Below are positions 9,650 through 20,081 of a stretch of 64,000 nt of DNA, in pieces (position 1 is the stretch's first letter; each line of letters begins with the position of its first letter). The notes under the pieces are model-generated. The model did not search any database. It was not told the DNA's origin and saw nothing but the letters and a program-made list of their open reading frames with translations. A program made the position numbers and the translations under genes. Location: the NCBI GenBank assembly GCA_905221605.1, contig CAJNDS010002175.1, positions 409,501-473,500 of the forward strand, written 5' to 3'. Origin of the DNA: Symbiodinium natans. Lineage: Eukaryota > Sar > Dinophyceae > Suessiales > Symbiodiniaceae.

Positions 9650-10985
9650 CCCTAAACCCTAAACCCTAGGAATAAACAGTGTATTTTGTTGGTTTAAATT
9701 AAAGGGGCCTATAAGCGAACCCAAGCCCTACAAAAAGTGCACAAGGGCCTACTCTGGGTCCTTGACAGCTATCCTGGCCTGGTGCGGGATTGGGGTTTAA
9801 GGCTTAGGGTTTATGGTTTAGGGTTTCGGCAGCCGCGTTAGTGATGAAGCTTCCGAGTTTCAAGGTTGGCTTCGGAAATTGGTCATGAGAACAAGCAAAT
9901 GATTGGAGTTTAAGAAGAAGGCTCAGGGAACTGAGTCGCAAGTGACTTAGAAGTCGAGTTTTGAGTACCCTAAACCCTAACCCGCCCAACCCCTAAAACC
10001 CTAGGCCCTAAGCCCTAAACCCTAAACCCTAGACCTTAGACCCTAAACCCTAAACCCTAAACCCGGAGCTGAGCTTTGAGTAGCACACCCTATCCCTCCC
10101 CCTCCCCCAGCTATACTACAGTCCCAAACCCTACGTAAACTCACAAACCCTAAACCCTGAACCCCAAACCCTAAGCCCCAAACCCCCCAACCCTGAACCC
10201 CAAACCCCAAACCCTAAACCCCGAACCCTAAACCCTAAACCCCAAACCCTAAACCCTCAAGTCATAAAAAGGGAAATTGGGCCACCAAAGCCTCTGCTAA
10301 ATCCATGAGGCGGTTTAGGGTTTAAAGGGTTTATAGGGTTTAAAGGGTTTATAGGGTTTTTAAGGGTTTATAGGTTTTTTTGGGTTTTAGGGCCTTTAGG
10401 GTTTATAGGGTTTTTAGGAGTTTTTAGGGGTTTACAGGTTTTTTAGTGTTTTGGGGTGTTTTTCGGGTTTTTGGGGGGTTTTAGGGTTTGTAGGGTTTTT
10501 AGGGTTCTTAGGGGTTGTAGAGTTTTTGGGGTTTTCGGGTTTATAGGGTTTTTGGGGTTGTTAGGGGTTTTAGGGGGTTTTAGGGTTTTTGGGTTTAGGG
10601 TGTAGGGGTGACTACGTGAGTGAAGCACCGAATGGGAAAAGATCCATAGGCGCTTGGGTCGATAGCACCCCAAACCATGAAAAGGGATCAGGGATCAGGG
10701 ATCAGGGATCAGGGATCAGGGATTAGGGTTTAGGGTTTAGGGTTAGCGTGGTCGGGTTAGAATCACTTAGACTTAGCTACACGAGGCGCCCCCCAAAAAC
10801 GAATCCAAGGCAAACCTCTCCGCGAAGCGTTCCACCCCAAAACCCTACACCCGAAACCCCAAACCCTAAACACTAATCCCCACACCCTAAACCCTAAACC
10901 TATGAACCCTAAACACCCTAAACCCTAAACCCTAAACCCTAAACCCTGAACCCTAAACCTGAGCACCCCCAAAGCTGCCTTCGGC
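9650..10985. repeat. Mostly telomere-like repeat stretch with two islands
   Basis: Degenerate CCCTAAA tracts lie at 9960-10070 and 10120-10255. G-rich TTTAGGG/TTTTAGGG tracts fill 10310-10610. A heptamer variant GGGATCA is repeated five to six times at 10683-10722. Islands at 9830-9960 and 10610-10680 have short open frames on both strands and cannot be assigned. Confidence 0.5.
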
Positions 10986-10987
10986 AG

Positions 10988-11047
10988 AAGGGTATGCCGG
11001 CGGCGTTCGAAGCTGGAGCAGGTCCGTTTGAGTCGAAGCCTCTCAGG
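10988..11047 (+). CDS. Exon candidate ending exactly at a TTTAGGG array
   Basis: Twenty codons (KGMPAAFEAGAGPFESKPLR) lie between the acceptor TTCGGCAG and a donor CTCAGG|GTTTAG supplied by the telomeric array. The last 14 bases of the exon region (11031-11044) recur at 11181-11194 on the far side of the array with two changes. Confidence 0.35.
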
Positions 11048-11084
11048 GTTTAGGGTTTAGGGCTATGGTTTAGGGTTTAGGGTT

Positions 11085-11178
11085 TATGGTTTAGGGTTTA
11101 GGGTTTAGGGTTTAGGGTTTAGGGTTTAGGGTTTAGGGTTTAGGGTTTCGGGTTTAGGGTTTCGGGTTTAGGGTTTAG
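11085..11178 (+). repeat. TTTAGGG interstitial telomeric array
   Basis: About 13 near-perfect heptamers, with two TTTCGGG variants at the distal end. It sits between the two copies of a 14-base exon-edge repeat. Confidence 0.85.
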
Positions 11179-11315
11179 GAAGTCGAAGCCTCTTAAGGTC
11201 TAGGAAGTTTAGGAAGTTCAGGGCTTAGTAGGGTTGAAGAAGTTTCGGGTTTAGGGTTTCAGAAGTGTAGGGTTCACGAAGTTTAGGGTTTGGAGTTTAG
11301 CCCCACCCCAAAAAA

Positions 11316-11444
11316 ATGTTTTCCGGTCTTGCCATCCCCCTGCTGTCTTTGGCACTTGGCTGCAAAGGGCTCAGGCAACTCGGGTACACCTTCCCTCAAA
11401 ACAAGGATGTGGTTCCAGACCCAAGCGCGCTCCTAAATCCCTGA
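11316..11444 (+). CDS. Small ORF with ATG and hydrophobic N-terminus
   Basis: Forty-two codons begin MFSGLAIPLLSLALGCKGL and end PSALLNP with TGA. The start has a signal-like hydrophobic segment. It could be a first exon, with a GA donor after AACAAG. Nothing was recognised. Confidence 0.3.
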   Translation: MFSGLAIPLLSLALGCKGLRQLGYTFPQNKDVVPDPSALLNP

Positions 11445-12134
11445 AGGTTTAGGGTGTAAACCCCTAACCCTAAACCCAGAACCCTGAGCCCTGTTTATAG
11501 GCTCAGGGTTCAGCAGCCCTGCGACCCTAAACCCTGGAATGCCCACAAACTCCCTTAAGCCCTGAAATCTTGAAACCCTAAACCCTGAAACCATATCACC
11601 GAAAAACTAAACCCCAAAAGCCCTTTAAACCCTATACCCTGAAACCGGAACCCTAAACCCTAACCCCTAACCTTTAACCCTAAACCCTAAACCCTAAACT
11701 CTAAACCCTGAAATCCAAACCCCTAAAGTCCCTGAAGCCCTCATCCTGAGCCCGGAACCCCCAAAACCCTGACACACCGTAAGCCGCGGACCCCGGGATC
11801 CCACCACCTCTTCCAACCCTAGACCCCTCAACTTCAAAAGGCCTACAAGGTGTTGAGGGCTTTGGGCCGAGGGTTTTGGGGAGTCGTCTGTTTTTGGTTT
11901 TGGGTTTTGGCTTTTTGAGTGTTGTGATTTTCGGGTTTGGGGTTTTGGTAAGACCGAACGCCCTCAAATTTGATCACGTAAAGGGATACATGGAAGCACC
12001 CAAACCCTAAACCCTAAACCCTCAACCCTAAAACCTTAAACACCCTAAACCGTAAAACCTAAACCACCGCATCTCTTCGCAGACGGAAGGCCCTAAACCC
12101 TAAACCCTAAACCCTAAACCCTAAAAATGACCCA

Positions 12135-12272
12135 TCATCTCTGTATCTCCTTGGTCATCCGGCGCTTCTTCATCCGTCGGCCCTCGCTTGGAAGCAGCCG
12201 GCTGCGTCTCACGTTCTCTTGCTGAGAATCCCACCAATCCTCCCACGAAGCATGGACCCGAGCCTCTCTTTC
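12135..12272 (-). CDS. Terminal exon of the minus-strand gene
   Basis: Forty-five codons follow an AAAGCAG acceptor. The segment starts EREARVHASWEDWWDSQQEN and ends KKRRMTKEIQR with a TGA. The Trp-rich helix and basic tail are unlike random translation. It is in phase with the exon at 12983-12898 through a GC donor (CTGGAG|GCAAGG). Confidence 0.5.
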   Translation of the reverse strand, partial: EREARVHASWEDWWDSQQENVRRSRLLPSEGRRMKKRRMTKEIQR

Positions 12273-15200
12273 CTGCTTTCATTGTCTGTTTCGGGTTTCG
12301 GGTTTCGGGTTTAGGGTTTAGGGTTTAGGGGTCTGTCCTCCAACAGCAGCTGGTACTCCTCCCACCACTAGATCCCAACTTGCTTCTGGTCGTTGGAGTT
12401 GGGGTAAAAAGGGTTTAAGATCTACCCTAAGGGTCCATGTACCTTATTATTATATACTCAGACCCAAAGTCCTTATATAGGAAGTACTTTAAGGCCCAAG
12501 TATTCCATAATTAGGTACATGGACCCTTAGGGATATGCATGTATAAAAACCTGGCGAACCAAGTATTTATTCCGAGCAGCCTCCGTTGTTGCGCTGATAA
12601 TGCTTGTAACCCGAAACACGTCCAAACCCTCCGACCGAAACCACAAACCCTAAACCCGAAAACTCAAAGCCCATACAGCCTAAACCTCACACCCGAAACC
12701 CCAAACCCTAAACCCCCAAACCCCTAAACCCCTAAACCCTAAACCCCAAACCCTAAACCCTAAATCTCAAACCCTAAACCTTAAACCCTAGCCCTAAACC
12801 CGAAACCCTAAACCCCAAACCCTAAACCCCAAACCCTAAACCCTACACCCCAAATCCTAAACCCTAAGCCCTAAACCCTAAAGCCTCAGCTCCTTGCCTC
12901 CAGCGACCTCGCCTCAATCGGCATCGCCCGCTTCGGCGGCTGCGGAGCCTCCTGCTCCGCTTGTTGGAGGAGGGCCTCGGAAGCTGCGTATAGGGTTTAG
13001 GGTTTAGGGTTTAGGGTTTAGGGTTTAGGGCTACTAAGGGTTGAGGGGGCTCCGCTTGTTGGAGGAGGGCCTCGGAAGCTCCGGGGGGGGCTTGGGGGGT
13101 TTAGGGGGTTCAGGGCTTGGGGCTTAGGGTTTGGGTTTAGTTATAAGGTTTAGGGTTAAGGGCTGTTAAGGGTTTAGGGTTTGGTGTTTGAGGTTTCGAA
13201 GGTTAGAGGCTTAGTGAAGGTTTGGGGATACACATTTTTGGGGCTCAGGGTTTGAGATTCGAGGGCAAGGGTTTAGAGAACCATTCGGTCCTTGTGTATA
13301 CTCCACAAACCCTAGACCCCAAACCGCAAACCCCAAACCCTAAGTCCTAAACCTTATTCTGGGGTTCCCATTCAAGCCCTAACCCCTAAAATCCCGAAAC
13401 CGCATACCCTAACCATCCCAGAGCTAATGAGGGCTTAGGAATGGTTAGGGTTTACGGTTTAGGGTCGAGGGCTTTGGGGTTCGGGGACCCTCTAACAATC
13501 CCTAAACCCTAAACCCTAAACCCCAAACCCCAAACCCTAAACCCCAAACCCCAAACCCCAAACCCTAAACCCTAAACCCTAAACCCCAAACCCCAAACCC
13601 TAAACCCTAAACCCTAAACCCTAACCCTAAACCCTGAACCCTAAACCCAACACCCTCTAATCCGACGCCCTCGACGACTGAGCTGCTGGCGGCCACTGGG
13701 CCCAGGCCTGGGCTTGAGTGTTTAGGGCTTTTAAGGTTAGGGTTTAGGGTTTAGGGTTTAGGGTTTAGGGTTTAGGGTTTAGGGTTTAGGGTTTAGGGTT
13801 TAGGGTTTAGGGTTTAGGGTTTAGGGGTTAGGGTTTAGGGTTTAGGGTTGAGGGTTGAGGGTTTAGGGTTTAGGGTTTAGGCTTTATGGTTTAGGGGGTT
13901 TAGGGGGTTGAGGGAGTTTCGGGAGTTGAGGGAGTTTAGGGTTTAGGGCCTAGGGTTTTGGATTTAGGGTTAAGGGAGTTTAGGGTTTAGGTTTGGGGTT
14001 TAGGGGGTTTAGGGAGTTGAGGGGAGTTTAGGGAGTTTAGAGTTTAGGGCTTAGGGTTTAGGCTTTGGGTTTAGGGTTAGGGTTCTGGATTTAGGGCTTT
14101 TAGGTTTTAGGGATTTGAAGGTTTAGGGCTTCCACGCAATGACGGAGAGCAAACTACAGGGTTTTTCGGCTTGCTGCTCCTTCCACGCGCACTTCTCTCC
14201 TCACAGCACTGCGGTGCTGCTGGTTCTGTCCCTCCAGCTCGTGCAGGCAAAGCTGGATGGTGGCGTGAGCGCCGACGTCGATCTTCTCTGGTGAGGCCAT
14301 ACGCCGTGGATTGTGCACCACCTCATTCGAATTGCTGGGACAAGGCCGCACACTAAAATAGTGTGAGTGCACGAGCAGCCGATCACGCTTTTGGAGGCTC
14401 TCAAGGCCTCTTATAGGTTTGTTTGGGGCTTCGGGTTTAGGGGTTTGGGGTTCGTCGGGTTTAGGGCTTGTTTAGATTTGACGTTATGATTCTGATTACT
14501 ATAATTATTATTACATTTGTTTTTCATGTAAATTCATTTTTTTTTTTTTGGGGGGGGGGGGGTGTAAGGAGGGCTTAGGATTTACGGTCTGGGACTTGGG
14601 GTGTAAGGTTTAGGGTTCGGCGCAGGGTTCAGGGTTCTGGGTTTAGGGCTTAGGGTTGAGGGGGATGCTCAGTCGTCAGGGTTTAGGGTTTAGGGTTGAA
14701 GGTTTAGTATAGGGTTCAGGGTTCAGGGTTCAGGGTTCAGGGTTCAGGGTTTAGGGTTTAGGGTTTAGGGTTTAGGGTTTAGGGTTTAGGGTTTAGGGTT
14801 TAGGGTTCAGGGTTTAGGGTTTAGGGTTTAGGGATCAGCCCTGAAGTGGGCAATCATGACGTGTTCCGGTTGGGCCTACATCGACACGACGTCATGGCTG
14901 GAAGCTCCAGAAATTTTCATCCCGAAGGCCATAAGCCCTAAGCCCCAACACCCAAAAACCCTAAACCCTAGATCCTAAAGCCTTCATCCTAAACCCTGAA
15001 CCCTAAAACCTAAACCCTAAACCGAGAAGGGGCGGGGGGGGGGGGGCGGCCTGAGTTTTTAGGGTTTGGGCTTTAAGCGGGGTTTAGGGCTTGAGGGTTT
15101 AGGCTTAGGCCTTGGGCTGTAAATGTTCAGGGTGTAGGCTTTAGGGTTTGAGTGTTTAGGGTTTGGGCTGTAAGTGTGTAGAGTGTACGGTTCAAGTGCT

Positions 15201-18180
15201 TAGAGTTCGGGCTTTAAGTGTTTAGGGTGTAGCGGCTAAGGGTTTAAGATTTACAAGGAGACCGGGGTTGAAGTTTAGGGTTTAGGGTTTGGGGTTTGGG
15301 GTTTAGGGTTTGGGGTTTAAGGTTTAGGGTTTAGGGCACGCAATTGGGCGTGAAAATCTAGTGCTTGCGAAGACATTGACGCGGGGCGGGGCCCAAGTGT
15401 AGAAAGAGTGTTGAACTGCATGCGGCATGGTATTGGGCTTAGGGTTTATAAGGTTTAGGGTAAGAAATTTGAAACAACTACATCCCCTCCTAAACCCTTA
15501 ACAAGAACCCTAAACCCCTAACAGCTAGACCGCAAAACCTAAACCCTATACTCTGAACCCTAACTGTAAACCCTAAACCCTAAACCCAAAACCCAAAACC
15601 CTAAACCCTAAACCCTAAACCCTAAACCCCACAGAAGCCCAACATACCGGGTCTGGTGCCTTGCAAGTCAGCGGGCGCGATGCCTTGGAGGGCAGGCGCG
15701 CTGGCCATCTGGCTGAAGTCGCCGCTGCTGCGGCGCGAGCCCTGGCTGCTGTTTAGGGTTTAGGGTTTAGGGTTTAGGGTTTAGGGTTTAGGGCCTTTAG
15801 GGCCTTTAGGGTTTAGGGTTTACGGGTTTAGGGGTATAGGGTTTAGGGTTTAGGGTTTAGGGTTTAGGGTTTGGGGGATCCAGGGACTTACTAGTACGTA
15901 GGTATAAAGTAGACTGAAAAGTACCTTAAAAGAGATCCTACTTCGGTTATCCTACTTAAGAACGCCTTTATGGCTAAGGGTTTTGCGGCGGTGCATTCTC
16001 AACCCACAAAATCCTCCAGAAGCCCCTCAGAGCCGACACTCAATCTCCACAACCCCAAAGCCCTACTGGCCGGACGCCATTTAGGGTTTAGGGTTTAGCA
16101 TTTAGGGTTTGCACCCCTGAGGTCCTGAAAGCCCTAACCTAAATTTGTTCAGGGTTCCGGACTAAACCCTAAACCCTAAACCCTAAACCCTAAACCCTAA
16201 ACCCTAAACCCTAAACCCGAAACCCTAAACCCTAAACCCTAAACCGCAACTCTCTCCAAAGCAATCCAGGCCCTCAGCTGCCGCGCCTGACTAGAGGTGA
16301 GAATCTTTGCCTGCTCCTCTCTGACCTGCGGGACGCAGCCCCCCCCACCCGTAAAAACGACCCCTCGAACCGAATCCCGCAAAACCTACCTAAGGCCTAA
16401 ACCCAAAATCCTACAATTAATCCCGAAACTTAAGGTCTAGGTTGTGTGCAAGGTCAGGTATAGGCTTCCGATTCTCCGGGACCCCTTTGTGAGGCCCCCA
16501 CCCCCCTCCATTTCAAGGTAGGAAGCCCTAAACCCTAAACCCTCCCAAACCCTAAACCCTAAACCCTGAACCCCAAACCCTAAACCCTAAACTCTAAACC
16601 CCGTCGAACCAGACCAGGTGACAGCCGTGCTGGGCTGGTTGGATCTCCAGCACCTATACTCCCGTTAGAACCTTAACAAAAATAATATTGTTGATATCCT
16701 CTTGGGTTTTATGTAAACAAAAAAGTTCCAAAGGGGGATTTCGGCACTGGTGCAATCTGGATTACCCGGTGGCTTGTTCGTGGGTGGGGCCGCAGTGTAC
16801 AGCGGAAGGGTTTAGGGTTTAGGGTTTAGGCTTCCCTAAACCCTAAACCCTAAACCCTAAGCCCTAAACCCTAAACCCATTCGGCGTTTCCGCTGCTTGC
16901 TTGGGAAACGGCTTGTAAGGGCCACGTGGCGTCTGAAACAGACCAAGGTCCAGGAAATGTAAGGTGGATAAAGGTCATATCTAAGGTTCTGCATGAGGGT
17001 TTAGGGTCTAGGGCTTACAGGGTTTGGGGCAGCGGTTTCGGGGTGAGGCGCTGTCCATACATGCATACCCCACTCAAAACCCCAAGGAGTTGGGACCCCG
17101 AGAGCGCTAATTTCCCAAAGGTCCTACGTCAGTCTTTTAGGCATGCATCAGAACCCCGTCTTCAGGGTTTGGGATACGAAGGTGTAGGGTTCAGGGTGTG
17201 AAGCATGAAAAGGTTTCCAATTTTGGTTGTGTAAACCCTAAACCCTAAACCCTAAACCCTAAACCCTGAACCCTAAACCCTAAACCCTAAACCCTGAAAG
17301 TCCCGGCGACCGCCTGCGAGAGAAGCTTGGCGAACTCCTTGTTTCCCTGGGAGTGGCAAGGGGTTTTGTCTCAGAATTGTGGGGTGCCAGTATGGTTGGA
17401 GAATCAGGGTTTAGGGTTTAGGGTTTAGGGTTTAGGGTTGTACTACTTACAATCCCCCGTGAGTACCCTAATATGGTTATAAGCAGCTTATAGGTACAGC
17501 TTCAGTCTTCGGTTTCGGTATGCCACTGTGTGGGGTCTGTCAGAACGCTGCTAGAAGCAGCTTCTGAAGTTGAAAAGTGCCAACTCTAAGAGCTTCCCGA
17601 AGTATCCATTCAAACTAGCACAGCCCCGTGTGTGTTCCCTGCGAGGGCCGCCAACCAGAGTCCTCTATCACAGGAAAGTATGTTCACAAATGAAAGAGCG
17701 TGGTGTGTGTCTTACCTGGCTACTTACTTTTCAAGATGGAGTACCACGAATAGCCCCCAAATACGTCACTAAAAAAAACACCCAAAAGGGTTTACGGTAC
17801 CCCGAAGTCCTAGCCGGTCGCCTCAGAACGCACAGCAGCTACCAGCAGAAGATGACCAAACCCACACTTGTGTGTTGACAAGTTGCACCCTAAACCCGAA
17901 ACCCCAAAACCCCAAACCCCAAACCCTAAACCCTAAACCCTAAACCCTAAACCCCAAAACCCCAAACCCTGGTTCGCCGTGGAACCCTGAAACCTGTCCA
18001 GAAGCCCAGAGCCCCGCAAGCCCCAAAATGCCCTAAATTTCGGAGCTGCGGTTCAAGCTTTAGGGTTTAGGGTTGAGGATTAGGGTTTAGGGTTAAAGCC
18101 TCCGACCTAAAGCCCTAAAACCGATGAGATCCCAGCTGTGGCGACATCATCGTCCTGATCCGGACCCCAGAAGGGCAGGG
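12135..18180 (-). CDS. Candidate intron-rich minus-strand gene (at least 10 small exons)
   Basis: Exon candidates in transcript order are 18180-18122, 18032-17994, 17768-17728, 17664 to about 17625, 17346-17293, 16932-16877, 16320-16251, 15741-15648, 14334-14180, 12983-12898 and 12272-12135 (stop). Phases agree for 18180 to 18032, for 17346 to 16932 to 16320 to 15741, and for 14334 to 12983 to 12272. They do not agree at 15741/14334, so a piece is missing or wrong. Most introns are telomeric arrays, and one (16654-16739) holds a short dispersed element. The final exon encodes EREARVHASWEDWWDSQQEN and then an Arg/Lys-rich tail. No family was recognised. Individual exons are 39-155 bases. Confidence 0.4.
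12425..12532 (+). mobile_element. Short inverted-repeat element, family M1, copy 1
   Basis: A 108-base element bounded by CCCTAAGGGTCCATGTACCT and its inverted copy AGGTACATGGACCCTTAGGG. The interior carries TTATTATTATATACTCAGAC and CCTTATATAGGAAGTACTTT. There is no coding capacity, so it is MITE-like. Confidence 0.85.
12600..12885 (-). repeat. Long degenerate CCCTAAA array
   Basis: About 40 heptamers with frequent CCCCAAA and CCCGAAA variants. It forms the left bracket of the exon island at 12898-12983. Confidence 0.85.
12898..12983 (-). CDS. Exon with Gln/Glu/Pro-rich helix, bracketed by telomeric arrays
   Basis: It encodes SEALLQQAEQEAPQPPKRAM then PIEARSLE. The acceptor is TACGCAG, directly preceded on the transcript by CCCTAAA-type repeats. 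Its 5' part is duplicated at 13049-13080. Confidence 0.4.
12954..13080. repeat. 32-base direct repeat flanking a TTTAGGG array
   Basis: The sequence starting GCTCCGCTTGTTGGAGGAGG and ending CGGAAGCT is identical at 12954-12985 and 13049-13080. Between the copies is an array of about five TTTAGGG units plus a degenerate end. Confidence 0.9.
13500..13640 (-). repeat. CCCTAAA/CCCCAAA array
   Basis: About 20 units alternating CCCTAAA and CCCCAAA in blocks, not at random. Confidence 0.85.
13735..13885 (+). repeat. TTTAGGG array
   Basis: About 20 units, the first 12 perfect, then TTGAGGG and TTTATGG variants. It grades into G-rich degenerate repeats up to 14120. Confidence 0.85.
14180..14334 (-). 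CDS. Exon of about 51 codons
   Basis: It begins NSNEVVHNPRRMASPEKIDV and continues AHATIQLCLHELEGQNQQH. The acceptor is TTGTCCCAG. The frame runs to a TAG at 14154-14156 if no donor is used, but a GA donor (GGAAG|GAGCAG) would join it in phase to the exon at 12983. Confidence 0.4.
14735..14835 (+). repeat. TTTAGGG array with a TTCAGGG block
   Basis: A run of TTCAGGG units (14711-14748) precedes a run of perfect TTTAGGG units. Confidence 0.85.
14849..14930 (+). CDS. Exon candidate in a unique island
   Basis: It reads WAIMTCSGWAYIDTTSWLEA then PEIFIPK from the acceptor CCCTGAAG to a GC donor CCGAAG|GCCATA, phase 0 at both ends. Another plus frame is also open, so this is uncertain. Confidence 0.3.
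15648..15741 (-). CDS. Ser-rich exon between inverted telomeric arrays
   Basis: Thirty-one codons start GSRRSSGDFSQMASAPALQG. The donor is ACCCG|GTATGTTG. The flanks are CCCTAAA on the left (15575-15632) and TTTAGGG on the right (15750-15875) in plus-strand terms. Confidence 0.4.
16251..16320 (-). CDS. Helical exon
   Basis: It encodes EEQAKILTSSQARQLRAWIA then LER. The acceptor is CGCAGGTCAG and the donor GAGAGA|GTTGCG. It agrees in phase with both neighbours in the chain. Confidence 0.45.
16654..16739 (+). mobile_element. Short element M7, copy 1
   Basis: CTATACTCCCGTTAGAACC, then CCTCTTGGGTTTTATGTAAA, ending AAAGGGGGAT. It matches 31472-31562. The ends are imperfect inverted repeats (TATACTCCCC against GGGGGATATA). 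Confidence 0.75.
16877..16932 (-). CDS. Pro/Lys-rich exon with strong acceptor
   Basis: It encodes TPRGPYKPFPKQAAETPNG after the acceptor TTGGTCTGTTTCAG. The donor AATGG|GTTTAG comes from the telomeric array. A plus-strand frame is also open here. Confidence 0.4.
17293..17346 (-). CDS. Exon GNKEFAKLLSQAVAGTFR
   Basis: The acceptor is GCCACTCCCAG and the donor TTCAGG|GTTTAG, again supplied by TTTAGGG repeats on the transcript. The exon is in phase 0 at both ends. The plus strand also reads as an open helix-like frame, so the strand rests on splice signals and chain phase. Confidence 0.35.
17570..17878 (+). other. Open frame on the plus strand overlapping minus-strand exon signals
   Basis: A 102-codon plus frame covers this stretch. 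On the minus strand, however, a 41-base exon at 17768-17728 (DVFGGYSWYSILK) is bordered by TGTTTTTTTTAG and GAAAA|GTAAGT, the strongest pair of splice signals in the area. I favour the minus strand and leave the plus frame as an alternative. Confidence 0.3.
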
Positions 18181-18208
18181 CTTTAGATGTTCAGGTTCTA
18201 GGGGGTTA

Positions 18209-18317
18209 CCCTAAGGGTCCATGTACCTTATTATTATATACTTAGACCCAAAAGTCCTTATATAGGAAGTACTTTAAGGCCCCAGTATTCCATAATTAGG
18301 TACATGGACCCTTAGGG
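18209..18317 (+). mobile_element. Family M1, copy 2
   Basis: Nearly identical to the copies at 12425 and 25358, with the same inverted ends and interior. Confidence 0.85.
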
Positions 18318-19387
18318 TTATACCTTGGACCCTTAAGGTTGTATCCTTGGGTTTTGGGGACCCTTTTGAAAGATCCCGAACGAAAAATAAGGGCCATGTG
18401 AGGAGTACATTAGAGGGAACCTTGAGGGGTACAACCTTAGGGGCACGAGCCTTCATCCCTTGACAGATGTTGGCTTCAGGGCTTCTCTAAGGGCAGTTAT
18501 GGTCCTTTTACCTCCTTGAAAGGGTTCTGCGTATAGGGTTATAGAAGGGGTATACAAGTTCTACAAGAGTGTTTTTTTGAACGGCCCACACTAAGGACCA
18601 TGTAGCTACCCTAAGAGCTTAGGGTTCAGGGGTCACAGCCCTCAACTCTAAACCCTAAACTCTAAACCCTAAGCCCTCAACTCTAAACTCGAAACGCTAA
18701 GCCCAAAATTTCCAATCCCTCAGACCTAGAATCGGTTCGGGGTTTAGGGTTTAGGGTTCTAGGGTTTTAGGGTTTAGGTTTTAGGTTTTAGGGTTTAGGG
18801 ATTAGGGAGATTTTCGAGTGCAAGTACATAGGGGTTACAAGGAACATGATGCTGCTAGCATGTGGTGGTTAGGCTCTTGCCAAACCCTAAACCCTAAACC
18901 CAGGACCGCAGACCCTCGACCCCAAACCCGAAATAAACCCCAAACCAAAAAGCCTTCAACCTCCAAACCCCAAACTCCAAAACCCAAACCCCAAACCCCA
19001 GACCCCAAACCCTAAACCCTAAACCCCAAACCCTAAACCCTAAACCCTAAACCCTATACCCTAAACCCCAAACCCTAAACCCTAAACCCTAAACCCTGCC
19101 GGATTCTAAGCCTCCGACGCCGACGGCCTCCGAGGGAGCGGATCCCGACACCGAGGGGACGGGGCTTCGCTTCAGAATGTTGCGGAGCTCCTGCCTGCAG
19201 GAGGGAGTGTAGGGTTTAGGGTTTAGGGTTTAGGGTTTAGGGTTTAGGGTTTAGGGTTTAGGGCTTCGGGCTCAGGGCTTCAGGGTTGAGGGTTTTGTGG
19301 CTTTAGGTGTCCAACGGCAAATTATGGCATTATTCGGGCTTAGGACCGTTTAGGGATTAGGGTTTAGGGTTTAGGGTTTAGGGTTAG

Positions 19388-19681
19388 GAACATGGAATCA
19401 AGCACATGGAGGAGTCGGGGAGTTCACGGACACTGCATTTCGCGTGGATGGCGTGGCGGAGACATCAGCCATATCCCAAAAGGTTCATGTGTGCCACCCG
19501 GCGGCACACTTCATAGCGATGGCGAAAGGCTGGGCCTGCCGCGCTCGGCCTTTCGAAACCGTCAGGCTTCATCGCTTCTTGCAACCTCTTCAAAAGAAGC
19601 GCAAAGAAGCATCCAAAACCCGAAGCGCAAAGAAATTAGCCACTGACCTCGATCAAGGCCGCCCGCATCTACCCCAGCCGG
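19388..19681 (+). CDS. Plus-strand exon of about 98 codons
   Basis: From a TTTAGGGTTAG acceptor the frame reads TWNQAHGGVGEFTDTAFRVD, ETSAISQKVHVCHPAAHFIA and a Lys/Arg-rich end. It is open to TAA at 19684-19686, with a possible GT donor (CAGCCG|GTGTAA) just before. This is one of the longest open stretches outside the first gene. Function unknown. Confidence 0.45.
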
Positions 19682-19756
19682 TGTAATGATCCTGCCTGCC
19701 TGCTTGTGAAGCGGCGCAGGACCCAACGACTACACGAGAGCTGTGGGTAAAACCGC

Positions 19757-19863
19757 GTCAAGGTCCATGTACCTCTGTATTATATACTTGGGCCCCAAAG
19801 TCCCTGTATAGGAGGCGGTTTCAGGCCCAAGTATTCCACAAGCAGGTACATGGACCCTTAGGG
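19757..19863 (+). mobile_element. Family M1, copy 3 (diverged)
   Basis: Ends CAAGGTCCATGTACCT and AGGTACATGGACCCTTAGGG. The interior differs at about 15 positions from copies 1 and 2, with more G/C. Confidence 0.8.
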
Positions 19864-20015
19864 TATGAGCTTTTTTACTCGTTGCTAAAACCCTAAACCC
19901 TAAACCCTAAACCCTAAACCCTAAGCCCTAAGCCCTAAGCCCTAAGCCCCTGAACCCTAAACCCTAATACCCAGTCGCTAGGGGTAGAGGCTGGCTGTGC
20001 CTGGCATCCATGGAG

Positions 20016-20081
20016 GAAAGGGAGCGGACTGCGCTCAAGGTCGCGTTTCGTGAAGAGTTTGTGCCATGTCTCGAACTAAAG
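20016..20081 (+). CDS. Exon candidate ERERTALKVAFREEFVPCLE
   Basis: It follows ATCCATGGAG in a unique island between telomeric tracts. The frame includes an ATG two codons upstream. It is in phase 0 with the upstream exon candidate (19388-19681). Confidence 0.35.

Noticed and set aside
18818-19015. Plus frame rich in PKPQTPKPK
   Set aside because: The second half is translated CCCTAAA-type repeat. Such NPKP/ETLNPKP tails mark many spurious frames in this window.
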